This document shows positions 46,709-58,409 of a DNA stretch of 64,000 nt, in pieces. The DNA is from Panicum virgatum (lineage: Eukaryota > Streptophyta > Magnoliopsida > Poales > Poaceae), in assembly GCF_016808335.1 (NCBI RefSeq), contig NC_053138.1, positions 16,109,904 through 16,173,903 of the forward strand, read 5' to 3'. The position numbers were made by a program, and so were the translations under genes. The first letter of the stretch is position 1; each line of letters begins with the position of its first letter. The notes beneath the pieces are model-generated. The model made no database searches, was not told where the DNA came from, and was given only the letters and a program-made list of their open reading frames with translations.

Positions 46709-47760
46709 TGTCGGTACCCTGTAGCAGGGATACCCACTCTTACCGCAGCAAGACAGGACCCGCGTAGTTATCCGTAACTACGCGTAAGGACGGAGTAGCC
46801 AGGCCCCTCCGGTCAGGCTCTTCCCTCACCAGGCCAACGGCCCCGGACCCGTTCCCCGCCTGGGGATGGGTACGGAGACGCCACGTGTCTCTAAGGAAGG
46901 GAAGCTCCGAGCTGACAGCCGAGGCCTCGGACCCCCCATAGGGGTCCGGGACCTCCTGCGCCGTCCGGACCCCCCTTACCGTGCGGGGGTCCGGAGCCGC
47001 CACGTGTCCCGGAGGCACGGGCGCGGGCTCGTGCGCGAGTCCTCCGCAAGGGGGACTCGCCCACCCACCGCATTTAATGCGGATGGTTGATGCATGCTCT
47101 GCCGCCGCAGCACGCGGGACAGCCTTTGTCAGGCCCCGCTGTGCACCGCGTATTACCAAGGTGCACAGTGCAGCCGCCTGTGCCGCGCCCGCGCAGAGCC
47201 CGTCAGCCGCATTAAATGGATACGACGGCACGGCACTTTTCCATCATACCGCCTACGCCGCTCCCTACACAGCCGTTCAGCTACGTGGCAGGCGACGCCG
47301 CTGGCTACGACGGGCGCCGTTCCGACAAGACAGCGCCTAGACATGCTGGACGGGAGACTCCAAGAGCAGGCAAAGATATCCAGAGAAAGATCTCCTTTGC
47401 CTGCAACGCCATAATGATGAACAGTACTATATTTTATACCGCATCGCTGGGCCCACTTGTCGGGGTCCCGGCAGCCATGTACGCGCCTCCCTTGAGATAT
47501 AAAAGGGAGGCACTCGCTGTGTACAGGACAGCTCCGGACGGACACAAGCTCTCGCATCTCTCACACTCTCCTGGGGAGGCAATACAACACACAGTGGACG
47601 TAGGGTATTACGCTCCGGCGGCCCGAACCACTCTAAATCTTGCTGTGTTCATCGTGTTCTTGAGTGAGATCGTTCTGGGACTAGCTAACCCCCGAGTACA
47701 CACCCTCTGGGCTAGGGCGGGTGCCTTCCGCCACCCGGCCGTGGTTGCAGCTCCACGACA
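46709..47760 (+). repeat. LTR 1 of family ii element
   Basis: It is 1052 bp, TGTCGGTACC..CCACGACA, with a TATAAAAG box near 47498. Only about three differences from the LTR at 51403 were noticed, so the structure is young. Confidence 0.93.
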
Positions 47761-47761
47761 T

Positions 47762-50700
47762 TTGGCGCCCAAGTTCTTTCTCTATGCCGGTGGCGTGAGC
47801 CTCCCGCTTGGCGAGGGACTTCCGGCCCTCCTCCAAATACGCCTCGTCGGCAGTTAGCTGGCGGGCTCTCTCCTGCAGTTGTTCATGCCATCCCTGTAGA
47901 GTCGCAGAGAAGACGTCGAGCTCCTGCCTCCGGACCTCGAGATCCTCGCTGCGAGTCTCCAGCTCGGACTGTTGAGCTGCGAGGTGAGCCTCGAGGTCGG
48001 ACCGCTGAGCAGCGAAGCCAACAACCTCCAGGGTGAAGTCCTGCTCCCGCTGCGCCAAGGATTTCTCTCGGTTTGACACAGCGAACTCTCGGTCAAACAC
48101 CTTCCTAAGGTTGGCTCGGTAGACCTCTTGGTCCGCCTTGAGCTTTGACCGAGTTTCCGCAGCGAGGGAGGCTTCAGCCTTCGTGCGCGCTTCCAGGCGG
48201 GTGTGCCAGTCGGAGAGGCGCTGGCGCTCACTCTCCAGGGCAGACCACTCCCGCCGGAAGGCCACCTCGGCGGAAGAGGTTGCCTCCTCGATCGACCGCC
48301 GAACCTGCAACACCACCTGGGGAAGGGGAGTCGCATCCTCCTCCGGGAGTTGGAGCTGCAGGAGCCGCCTGCCAAAGACCACCTCCAACTCCTCCTCTGC
48401 AACCGGACCGGAGCTGGAGGTGGGGGCTTCCGCTACGGCACTTGTCTCCGACGCCTCCGCTGCCACCGCGTCGGGTGCGGCTGTGCCCAGCTCCGGCGCC
48501 CCTGCTGCCGCCGTGTCGGGCGCAGCCGAGCTCGGCTCTGGCGCCCCCGCTGCCGCCGTGTCGGGCGCGGCCGAGCTCAGCTCTGGCGCCCCCGCTGCCG
48601 CCGTGGCGGACGCAGCCGTGCCCAGCTCTGGTGCCTCCGCCGCCACCGTGTCGGGTGCGGCTGCGCCCAGCTCCGGCGCCCCCGCTGCCGCCATGGCGGA
48701 CGCAGCCGTGCCCAGCTCCGGTGCCTCCGCCACCACTGCGTCGGGTGCGGCTGCGCCCAGCTCCGGTGCCTCCGCCGCCGCCGCGTCGGGTGCGGCTGCG
48801 CCCAGCACCGGCATCTCCACCACCGTTTCGGGTGCGGCTGCGCCCAGTACCAGCGCCTCCGCCGCCGCAGCGCCGGGGGCCGCGGCGTCCACAGCCGGCA
48901 TTTCAGCCGCCGCGGCATCGGGTGCGGCAGCACCCGGCACCGGCGTCTCCACCGTCGCCGTGTCGGGCGCGGCTGCACCCAGCACCGGCGCCACCATCGC
49001 CGCCGCCGCGTTGTGCGCTGCAGAGTCTAAAAATGACACGCCAGTCAGCATCACGTCATGCGCCACGGAGCTAGCAGCAGGTCGCCGTACCTGAGGGTCC
49101 CGCATCTGCTGTCGTCGTCGCCGCCGACGCCTGGACACCTGCCGATGTGCCGGCAAGGGTAGAAGAACCGCTGGGGCGAGGAGCCCTGGTAACAAAGCAG
49201 AAAAGCCTTCAAAAAACAAAACAGAGCACCGGCGCAAGGGAAGAGAGCAGGATGACACTAACCCAGAAGTACCGGGTACCCAGCGTCCCCGGAGCCCGGG
49301 CCTCTTCTCTTGCGGCTGCTGCTGCTGCAGTTGCTGCTGCTGCCCTTGCAGCTACGATGCAGGTGCAACCCGGGCTTGCTCCCGCTGCTGCCGTCCCTGT
49401 GGCTGCGGCATGGGCGCAACCCGGGGTCGCACCTGTTGCTGCTGTTGCCGCCCGCGTGCCTGCTGCCGCTGCTCTTGCGGCTGTTGCTGCTGCTCTTGCT
49501 GCCGGCGGAAGGAATTCCTCGGCGGCGATGGTGGTGGTCCAGTCGCCCCAGAGGGCCCGTGGGGGCCGGCAGCCCGGGAGCTACCCTGGCCTGCGCCCTC
49601 GGAAGACCTCTGGCGCTTCGCGGCGGGCTCCGAGACCAGGGTCCCGTCGCCCCGGAGTAGCCTGCGCCGGCCTGCGTCGCCCGACGATGCACCGGAGCTG
49701 CCCTGTGCCCGGCTGGAGCCGGCTGCGGCCGCGCTGCTAGCCGCGGCCTGCTTCCCCTTCGTGGTGGCGCCGGACCCCGCAGCACTCAGCGTGGCTTGAT
49801 CCCCGGACGCGCCAGGGATCCGGAGCCCACGGTTCGCGTCGCCTCCGGTTTGGCGTGGGGCCAGTCCCCCGTCGTCCAGGGTTGGCAGGGTGGCCAGCAC
49901 CGCCGTCCTCGCGGAGTCCTCGCAGAGGGGGACTATGCTCTGCGGGAGGATCAGGTTCTCCGGGATGAAGGCGTCCCCAGTCACGTTCCGCACTAGAACC
50001 TCCAAGGCCTCCTGAGTCAGGTCGCTCCCCTCACCGCGTTGGGTCCTGCTGCAGTCGTTGAGGCCGGTGAAGTTCCACGCAGGACGCGGCCGCTGCTTCA
50101 GGGGAGCCATCCGGCGCTTCACGAAGTCTCCGAGCACGTGCCACGAGGTGAGGCCGCTCTCCGCCAGTGACCTGATCTTGTCCAGCACGGAGTCGAACTC
50201 CGGCTGCAGCGACGGCTTGGCCCTCCAGGATGCCTTGTCGGAGGCGGGCCCCTCGGTCGGCAGGGCGAGGCGCTCGTTGGCTTTGGTGGTGGCGATCACC
50301 CAGTCCCTGCACCACTCCTCCCACTTTCCGCCAGCAAGGCCGGGAATGTACGGAGTCGCCAGGTCACTCCTCACCTGGAAGTAGTACCCCCCCCACCTCG
50401 TCCTTGCTCCTTCCGGACCTCACCAGAATGAAGAAATAGCGGAAGAGGATGACGCAGGGCCGAACTCCCACGAACATCTCGCATAAATGCACGAAGATGG
50501 ACGTCAGGAGGAGGGAGTGCGGCGTCAGATGCTGAAGTTGGAGGCCGAAGTCTTCCAGCAGCAGCAGCAGGAACGAAGAAATCGGCAGTCCCACGCCGGT
50601 GGAGATGTGCGAGATAAATAGCACAAACTCCCCGGCGCAGAGGTTACCAAGGGGAACCGAGCCTGCTCGCACCCCCCAGCCGGTCTCCTGAGCACTCCAT

Positions 50701-50771
50701 CCCAGCAGACGGCGCACTGTGTTCAACTCTCCCTCGGTCTGGTAGCGGCGGGGATGAACAAGGGACGCCAT
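47762..50771 (-). pseudogene. Transposase_28-like antisense gene, copy B, broken
   Basis: It reads from an ATG at 50771. The N-terminal PF04195-like domain runs to about 50390. There, an 8-G run on the coding strand (10 in copy A) shifts the frame, and the protein continues in the frame 50374-49352. That part has a Lys/Arg-rich linker and Gln/Pro repeats ending at a TAG (49354-49352). After two probable introns (the second about 49028-49092) comes a long alanine-rich repeat with AAAPELG-type units (about 49020-48430). A coiled coil follows (including LSDWHTRLEARTKAEASLAA). The frame runs through the primer-site region into LTR 1 without a natural stop, so the 3' end is truncated. Antisense genes of this type are known in plant Ty3/gypsy relatives; function unknown. 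Confidence 0.72.
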
Positions 50772-51402
50772 CTCTCGGTGGAGTAAGAAGCAACCTGTGC
50801 GGGGGAGAAAGGGGCGAGGAAAGCTCGAAAGCAAAGGGGCGCAAAGGTTGGAAGGAAGAAGGCGAATGCGGGAAAGTAACCGCGGAATGCGGATTCATCC
50901 CAATATAAGCCCGAATCAACCGGCGCACCCCGGAACCGTCGCCGGAACCCAAGCGACGCCCGCGCCTGGAGTTAACCGCCCAGTCCATGACGTGGGGGCC
51001 CAGGCCCACCTGGTGGGGTGAGCGGGTAACCAACAAGGGTGCGAAAAGACGGCATCTGAACCGTCGCCCACGCGCGCGCGGAGCGAGGCGGAAGCCGAGC
51101 TGACGTGCGCGTATTAAGCGCTGGCGTGGCCGAGCTTTTCGGGAACTGCGCCGGTGGTAAATGATCCGTTTACTCTGGCCGCAAGAATGCCGAGCGTCGC
51201 GCGCATGACTAGGTGTACCACTGTGCGTGGGGGCCACGAGTCAATAAGCCGTTGCGATGTGATGAGGCAGCGAACAATCCGATGGATGGTCAAAGCCGGT
51301 CAAGACCTCTGCAGAAAGAAACTTCAAGCTATGCAGAGCCAAATCGCAGTAGTGGCCCCACCTGCGGGTTCGTACCTTCCCCAAGGTGGGCCCGGGGGCC
51401 AC

Positions 51403-52454
51403 TGTCGGTACCCTGTAGCAGGGATACCCACTCTTACCGCAGCAAGACAGGACCTGCGTAGTTATCCGTAACTACGCGTAAGGACGGAGTAGCCAGGCCC
51501 CTCCGGTCAGGCTCTTCCCTCACCAGGCCAACGGCCCCGGACCCGTTCCCCGCCTGGGGATGGGTCCGGAGACGCCACGTGTCTCTAAGGAAGGGAAGCT
51601 CCGAGCTGACAGCCGAGGCCTCGGACCCCCCATAGGGGTCCGGGACCTCCTGCGCCGTCCGGACCCCCCTTACCGTGCGGGGGTCCGGAGCCGCCACGTG
51701 TCCCGGAGGCACGGGCGCGGGCTCGTGCGCGAGTCCTCCGCAAGGGGGACTCGCCCACCCACCGCATTTAATGCGGATGGTTGACGCATGCTCTGCCGCC
51801 GCAGCACGCGGGACAGCCTTTGTCAGGCCCCGCTGTGCACCGCGTATTACCAAGGTGCACAGTGCAGCCGCCTGTGCCGCGCCCGCGCAGAGCCCGTCAG
51901 CCGCATTAAATGGATACGACGGCACGGCACTTTTCCATCATACCGCCTACGCCGCTCCCTACACAGCCGTTCAGCTACGTGGCAGGCGACGCCGCTGGCT
52001 ACGACGGGCGCCGTTCCGACAAGACAGCGCCTAGACATGCTGGACGGGAGACTCCAAGAGCAGGCAAAGATATCCAGAGAAAGATCTCCTTTGCCTGCAA
52101 CGCCATAATGATGAACAGTACTATATTTTATACCGCATCGCTGGGCCCACTTGTCGGGGTCCCGGCAGCCATGTACGCGCCTCCCTTGAGATATAAAAGG
52201 GAGGCACTCGCTGTGTACAGGACAGCTCCGGACGGACACAAGCTCTCGCATCTCTCACACTCTCCTGGGGAGGCAATACAACACACAGTGGACGTAGGGT
52301 ATTACGCTCCGGCGGCCCGAACCACTCTAAATCTTGCTGTGTTCATCGTGTTCTTGAGTGAGATCGTTCTGGGACTAGCTAACCCCCGAGTACACACCCT
52401 CTGGGCTAGGGCGGGTGCCTTCCGCCACCCGGCCGTGGTTGCAGCTCCACGACA
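51403..52454 (+). repeat. LTR 2 of family ii element
   Basis: It is 1052 bp and near-identical to LTR 1. Confidence 0.93.
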
Positions 52455-52460
52455 TTTAAT

Positions 52461-53556
52461 TGTCGTGGGATTTCTAGGGTACCCACAGCCGGGTGGCGGA
52501 ACGCACCCGCCTATTCCCTGAGAGGGTGTGCTCGGGGAGGTACTAGGCGATTGGGCTGATCTAGCTCTGAGATAAGCACACAAGAACACTCGATCTAGAG
52601 TGGTTCGGGCCGCCGGAGCGTAATACCCTACGTCCACTGGGAGAAGTTTTGATCTCTATTGTGTATGAGTCTATCCTCTGCCGGACCTTGGCTCTTCCAC
52701 CCCAGCCTGAGTTTCCTTCTAGCGGAAGCCCCCTTTTATAGACCAAGGGGGCGGATACATAGGACGTTGGGGCCCCCGACAAGTGGGCCCAACGTGACTG
52801 CGCAGCATACTACGCAGAGTATTTAGATGGGTACAGTGGTTACGAATCTTTCCCCGATACGCTCCCACGCCCTGCTAGCGCTACAGTGGTCTTCTCTTGT
52901 CCCGTCACCAAGGTGTCCGTTGGGGGAGCGTAGCTTGCGGCGTAGCCTGTGGAGGCTATTATGTAGGCGTCATAATGGGTGAAGCCGAGCCGTCGTGTCC
53001 ATCTGTTATGGCAGACTGGCAGGCGCGGCGTGGGCGGCGCCAGCAGCTCCACTATCTTGGTAATACGCGATCAATAGTGTCCCCTGGTCAAAGTATCGCC
53101 TCGGCTTCTACTACATCAATGCGGACGTTCCCCTGTTGTAATGAATGCAGTGGTGGGTGAGGCTTAGTATGGAGGCCAAGCGGCCTTGTACATGTGTCCG
53201 TGCTTGTAGACACGTGTCGGCTCCGGACCTCCCCGAGGCATGGCGTCGACTTCCTCCCTTAGCGAGGGGTCCGGTTACCATACCGGGGGTCCGGGACCCC
53301 ATGAGGGGTCCGGGACTTCCGCGGGGGTCCGGACCCCTTGGGAGGTCCGGACCCCCGGCTGTTCGGGCTGCCCGCCTCTTCCGGGACACGCGTCGTTCCC
53401 GGATCTTTCCCAGTCGTGAGGCAGGCCCGGAACCGTTGCCGAGAGATCAGGACTCCGGACCACAGGGGTCCGGCTGTTTGGTCGTAGTCATGGATAACTA
53501 CAAGGCCCTTGCCTAGATACAGCAAGAAGGGGTACCCCAGTCCTGGGGTACCGACA
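52461..53556 (-). repeat. 3' LTR of family iii element
   Basis: On the minus strand it starts TGTCGGTACCCCAG and ends CCCACGACA. A TATAAAAG box lies near 52735-52741. Confidence 0.9.
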
Positions 53557-53830
53557 GTGGCCCCCGGGCCCACCTCGGGAGAGGTACGAACCCGCGGGTG
53601 GGGCTATTATCGTGATGTGTTTCTACGTAGCTTGCTTACGCTGGTGTGCTCATACAAGGAGCGGGTGCTCCGGACCCCTGAGGCCGGTACACCGGTTGCC
53701 AGGTTCAGGCTCTAGAGTGCTCTCCACAGGGCGACGAAGGTGTAGGCTTAGGGTGCGGAACCAAGCTAAACGGCTACACAGACCACGGATCGCTCAGGGA
53801 GCAAGCACCACATCCCGGACCTGGTTCTAG

Positions 53831-54194
53831 GCGACCGTGGCGAGCGGTCTCCGCCGGAGCGGGCCACCGTAGTGGACTTGTGGCGACCGTGGCGAGCGGT
53901 CTCCGCCAGAGCGGGCCACCGGAGTGGACTTGAGGCGACCGTGGCGAGCGGTCTCCGCCGGAGCGGGCCACCGGAGTGGACTTGAGGCGACCGTGACGAG
54001 CAGTCTCCGCCAGAGCGGGCCACCGAAGTGGACTTGAGGCGACCGTGGCGAGCGGTCTCCGCCGGAGCGGGCCACCGGAGTGGACTTGAGACGACCGTGG
54101 CGAGCGGTCTCCGCCGGAGCGGGCCACCGGAGTGGACTTGAGGCGACCGTGGCGAGCGGTCTCCGCCGGAGCGGGCCACCGGAGTGGACTTGAG
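53831..54194. repeat. 52-bp minisatellite, 7 copies
   Basis: Units start at 53831, 53883, 53935, 53987, 54039, 54091 and 54143, with few differences. Because 52 is not a multiple of three and no unit contains a stop on the minus strand, all three minus frames stay open across the array. No spacers are present, so it is not CRISPR-like. Confidence 0.97.
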
Positions 54195-55614
54195 GCGTTG
54201 CTGACGATCCGATGAAATATACCACCGGATCTGAGTAGTAAGGTGCGAGAAACCAAGCCTTATACTAGAAGGGAGCTCGGGACCTTTAAAGACAGCAGTT
54301 CACGGATACTAGAGTACTTGTAACAGGGTAGTGAAGTACGTAAACTTAGGGTACATTACCAGGCTAAGCTACGCGGAGCTTCTCCACCCCAGGATACGGG
54401 TACTACTTCTCCGGACCAGGTCCTTAGGGGTCCGAGCTGCCTTCCAGCTTGAAGGGGTGTCCCCACCTGGCCACAGGCCAGCAACTTATCTTGAATTGTT
54501 AGCAATAATAGGGAGATTCCGTTTCAGTGGAAAGAAAAGCTAAACCAAGGCGAATAAATGTAATCAATGGTGGTGCCTAGATAAAACTGAGAAAGAAAAT
54601 CTCCTTTATTATTGTGGTTGTCACGGTATACATCAGAGGTCGGAATTACGAGGTCGGGCCTCTACCGCTCCGGACCGTAGCTTGCCTGTTTGTGCGATAG
54701 GGCCAGAGGTCGGGTTTACAAGGTCGGACCTTGACCGCTCTGGACACACACATAGGCGCCACGCTATTACAAAGGAGGAATTTTCTTTCCCTTAGGAGCA
54801 ACCTACGGCTGCATGCTATACAGCGTGTTCTTCTCCGGTTGGAAGTGGCACGGCCACTCCTAAATTCTTCATAGTCGTCGGAGGCGAAGGCGTTCTAGAT
54901 GTGCCTGAACTGCATCATCCAGCATCACCTCGGGAGCCCGAGGGGCCACTCCTTGCCTAAGAGCTGTCACATGCTTAGGTAGCATGAGACAAATTCTTTG
55001 GCTTTGAATGGGAGTGGCCCCCCTGCCGCCGCCATCGTCTGCCGATGGAAGCCAGACGCCCTTGCGCAGCAGAAGGACCGGTGCGAAGCACGGAGAGGTG
55101 CGGTCGTTCGCCGGCTTGTCCTTGGTGCTAGCGCCAGGGGCCCCCACGCCTGGTGGCGGGCCTTGTCTGCAACAGCACCGAGCTACGCTGAGGTGAATCT
55201 CCGGTGCTGGCGACGGCAGGACGACACAGCCAACTTCCTCCGGGATGGCCGTCGGCTCCAGGCTCCATGTTGAGAGAAAGCCTTGAACCGACGTCATGCC
55301 GCCGAAGAGGAAGCATGGCCGTTGCTTGAGAGAAAACCTTGAGCCGACACTGGCATGGCGCGGGGCGGCACGCAACAGGCGTTGCCCCCGCGCACCACCG
55401 TGCCGGCTCTGAGGCGTCGCAGTGGCGACGCACAGTAGGTGCCGCTGCCGTGCACCGTCGCACCGAGGGCGCTGGTGCCACAGCGTAGTAATATGCGGCG
55501 TAAGTGCCACCATGCCTCTCTTCATCTTCTCGTTCGTCGTTGCAAAGGATGAACACGGCCCCAGGAGCCTGAAGATCCAGCCAGCGCCTGATCCTCCCCA
55601 CGGACGGCGCCAAA

Positions 55615-56709
55615 TGTCGTGGGAGTTCTAGGGTACCCACAGCCGGGTGGCGGAACGCACCCGCCTATTCCCTGAGAGGGTGTGCTCGGGGAGGTACTAG
55701 GCGATTGGGCTGATCTAACTCTGAGATAAGCACACAAGAACACTCGATCTAGAGTGGTTCGGGCCGCCGGAGCGTAATACCCTACGTGCACTGGGAGAAG
55801 TTTTGATCTCTGTTGTGTATGAGTCTATCCTCTGCCGGACCTTGGCTCTTCCACCCCAGCCTGAGTTTCCTTCTAGCGGGCGCCCCCTTTTATAGACCAA
55901 GGGGGCGGATACATAGGACGTTGGGGCCCCGACAAGTGGGCCCAACGTGACTGCGCAGCATACTACGCAGAGTATTTAGATGGGTACAGTGGTTACGAAT
56001 CTTTCCCCGATACGCTCCCACGCCCTGCTAGCGCTACAGTGGTCTTCTCTTGTCCCGTCACCAAGGTGTCCGTTGGGGGAGCGTAGCTTGCGGCGTAGCC
56101 TGTGGAGGCTATTATGTAGGCGTCATAATGGGTGAAGCCAAGCCGTCGTGTCCATCTGTTATGGCAGACTGGCAGGCGCGGCGTGGGCGGCGCCAGCAGC
56201 TCCACTATCTTGGTAATACGCGATCAATAGTGTCCCTTGGTCAAAGTATCGCCTCAGCTTCTGCTACATCAATGCGGACGTTCCCCTGTTGTAATGAATG
56301 CAGTGGTGGGTGAGGCTTAGTATGGAGGCCAAGCGGCATTGTACATGTGTCCGTGCTTGTAGACACGTGTCGGCTCCGGACCTCCCCGAGGCATGGCGTC
56401 GACTTCCTCCCTTAGCGAGGGGTCCGGTTACCATACCGGGGGTCCGGGACCCCATGAGGGGTCCGGGACTTCCGCGGGGGTCCGGACCCCTTGGGAGGTC
56501 CGGACCCCCGGCTGTTCGGGCTGCCCGCCTCTTCCGGGACATGCGTCGTTCCCGGATCTTTCCCAGTCGTGAGGCAGGCCCGGAACCGTTGCCGAGAGAT
56601 CAGGACTCCGGACCACATGGGTCCGGCTGTTTGGTCGTAGTCATGGATAACTATAAGACCCTTGCCTAGATACAGCAAGAAGGGGTACCCCAGTCCTGGG
56701 GTACCGACA
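55615..56709 (-). repeat. 5' LTR of family iii element
   Basis: It is colinear with 52461-53556, with about 15 substitutions and small indels. Confidence 0.9.
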
Positions 56710-57335
56710 GAGGACTTCCTCATTGCCTGCATCGAGCAGGACCAATGGCACCCTGAATTCCGCAGCAACCGGGTAGCCTTGTTTATCTTGGTCAAGAAAC
56801 CAGAGCTAAGCTTGCACTTGCCCGGACTAGTCATCTACTACTCTCCTTGCTGTAGAAGAAGGATAGGAGGCATCCGCCGCGTCTATCATTTACTATGATG
56901 TTGTGATAGCCAAGGTTCTAGCACTGGCCTAAGCCACAGCATTAGTTTGATTGTTCACTAGCCTTCAGCTTAGTATGTGAAGTTTGTACACGAGTGAAGG
57001 GAGGCTCGATTACAGAAGCTGCAGACGCCCACTATAACAATCTGGTAGTGGCAAAACCTAAGGGCCAATGTTTTAGCCTTTTAGGCTGTTAGTCCATCAA
57101 AATAGCATCGAGATTTTTTTTTCTTAGACAAGATTGTGTACAATTTACTACTCAAAATGAGTTTTGGATCATGGAATCTGAAACTTTAGACAGTACGGAA
57201 GGCTCAATAACCAGTCTTATTAATTTTTGTTTCTGCTTAAGTATATAGCTAGTCATTATGGGCTCTATTCCTAGTAAATATTAGCTGCATATTATCTTAT
57301 TCGTATCATTCACATCCGCGCTACTGTTAATATTC
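56710..57335. other. Unassigned DNA between LTR elements
   Basis: A short plus-strand open stretch at 56710-56898 is not recognised. The rest is AT-rich and anonymous. Confidence 0.4.
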
Positions 57336-57340
57336 CAGGG

Positions 57341-58404
57341 TGTCGGTACCTCTGGACTAGGGTGCCCCTCTAGCTGTGTCAAGACTCGTAGTTATCCGTA
57401 AATACGCCTAAAGGAGCTGAGCAACCGGACCCTTGGGGTCCGACTCCATCTCACCGGACCAACGGTCTTGGACCCGCATCCCGCTCGGGGACGGGTCCGG
57501 TGTCACCACGTGTCCCGGAGAAGGGAGCACTCAGACAAAACAGCCGGGGCCCCGGACCTCCCACGGGGTTCTGGACCCCATATACTATCCGGACCCCTCG
57601 GCAGGGAGGGAACAGACACCCCGCCTGGGGGTCCGGAGCCGCTGCGTGTCCGCAGACGCAGATACGCGCGCGGCTGCCAAGCTTCCTCGGGAAGACTTGG
57701 CCACCTACCGCATTCAATGCGGGAGGCGTTAAGTGCGCTCTGCCACAGCATAGCCCGAGGAGACTTTCGACAGGCTGTACTGTTGATCGCGCGTTACCAA
57801 GATACACTGTACAGCCGCTGGCGCCACTCACGCCACACACGTCAGTCTGCTACACCAGTTAGACACGACAACTCGGCGACGGAGTATCATAACGCCTACA
57901 CGGTAGACCCAACAGTCTACGCCGCAACCTACACTGCCTCAACGGGCGTCTCGCCGATGAGATAGGAGAAGACCCCCCCTCGGGCAGAGAGTCTACAGGA
58001 CGATGAAGTGTATCCGGCAAGAGATTCTCCATCACTGTAGCACCACTACTGTCTAGTAAAATATACATCCTTGTTGGGCCCACCTGTCGGGGTCCGACAC
58101 CTATGTACGCGTCCTCCTTGCTCTATAAAAGGGAGACGCCCGCTAGAGGAAGGCTCAGGTCCAAAAGAGGACTGATAGGCAGAGGATAGACTCATCCACT
58201 GACGCTAGACCAATACTACTCTCAAGTGGACGTAGGGTATTACGCTCCGGCGGCCCGAATCACTCTAAAATCCTCGCGTGTTCTTGTGTTCTTACCCCCA
58301 AGCTAGATAGACCTAATCGCTTAGCACTTCCCCGAGTGTTCCCCCTCTGGGATTAGACAGGTGCGTTCCGCCACCCGGCTGTGGGTACCCAAAAGCCCAC
58401 AACA
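57341..58404 (+). mobile_element. Solo LTR (family iv), TSD CAGGG
   Basis: A single TG..CA LTR (TGTCGGTACC to CCCACAACA) is flanked by CAGGG at 57336-57340 and 58405-58409. It has a CTATAAAAGGGAG box near 58123 and the shared GGACGTAGGGTATTACGCTC block near 58229. It is the product of LTR-LTR recombination of a full element. Confidence 0.93.
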
Positions 58405-58409
58405 CAGGG

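Larger units (their letters stand above)
46709..52454 (+). mobile_element. Non-autonomous LTR element (family ii) with antisense gene
   Basis: LTRs are 46709-47760 and 51403-52454. The primer-site region (TTTGGCGCCC) follows the left LTR and a G-rich tract (GTGGGCCCGGGGGCCAC) abuts the right LTR, so the retroelement sense is plus. The 3.64-kb interior carries no gag, protease, RT or integrase. The only recognisable gene is on the opposite strand. Upstream of LTR 1 lies a second, partial interior (45445-46708), making a truncated tandem array. Just after LTR 2 only TTT of the interior remains before other DNA. Confidence 0.88.
52461..56709 (-). mobile_element. Non-autonomous LTR element (family iii), minus orientation
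   Basis: On the minus strand the 5' LTR is 56709-55615 and the 3' LTR is 53556-52461, about 1.4% different by eye. The primer-site region (TTTGGCGCCGTCC) follows the 5' LTR and a G-rich tract (GGTGGGCCCGGGGGCCAC) precedes the 3' LTR. The 2.06-kb interior has no pol. It contains an open frame of unknown meaning (55525-54869, Arg/Pro/Cys-rich), a 52-bp minisatellite, and a block homologous to the family i interior. Flanks are TTAAT and GAGGA, so no target duplication is visible. Confidence 0.88.

Noticed and set aside
47216..47857. Plus-strand 213-aa ORF (repeated at 51910-52521)
   Set aside because: Lies within LTR sequence and is repeated in both LTRs; no domain.
48138..49094. Long plus-strand ORFs (alanine- or proline-rich, 275-318 aa)
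   Set aside because: They mirror the alanine-repeat coding region of the antisense gene. The GC-rich repeat is open on both strands, and the minus frame has the coiled-coil continuation.
53831..54194. CRISPR-like regular repeats
   Set aside because: Units are contiguous with no spacers, in a plant LTR element.
53766..54256. Three overlapping minus-strand ORFs
   Set aside because: An artefact of a 52-bp repeat unit lacking stops; not a protein gene.
52456..56714. Target duplication for the family iii element
   Set aside because: The flanking 5-mers TTAAT and GAGGA do not match, so none is claimed.
56710..56898. Possible exon after the family iii LTR
   Set aside because: An open frame of about 60 codons with no recognised family or matching partner exon.
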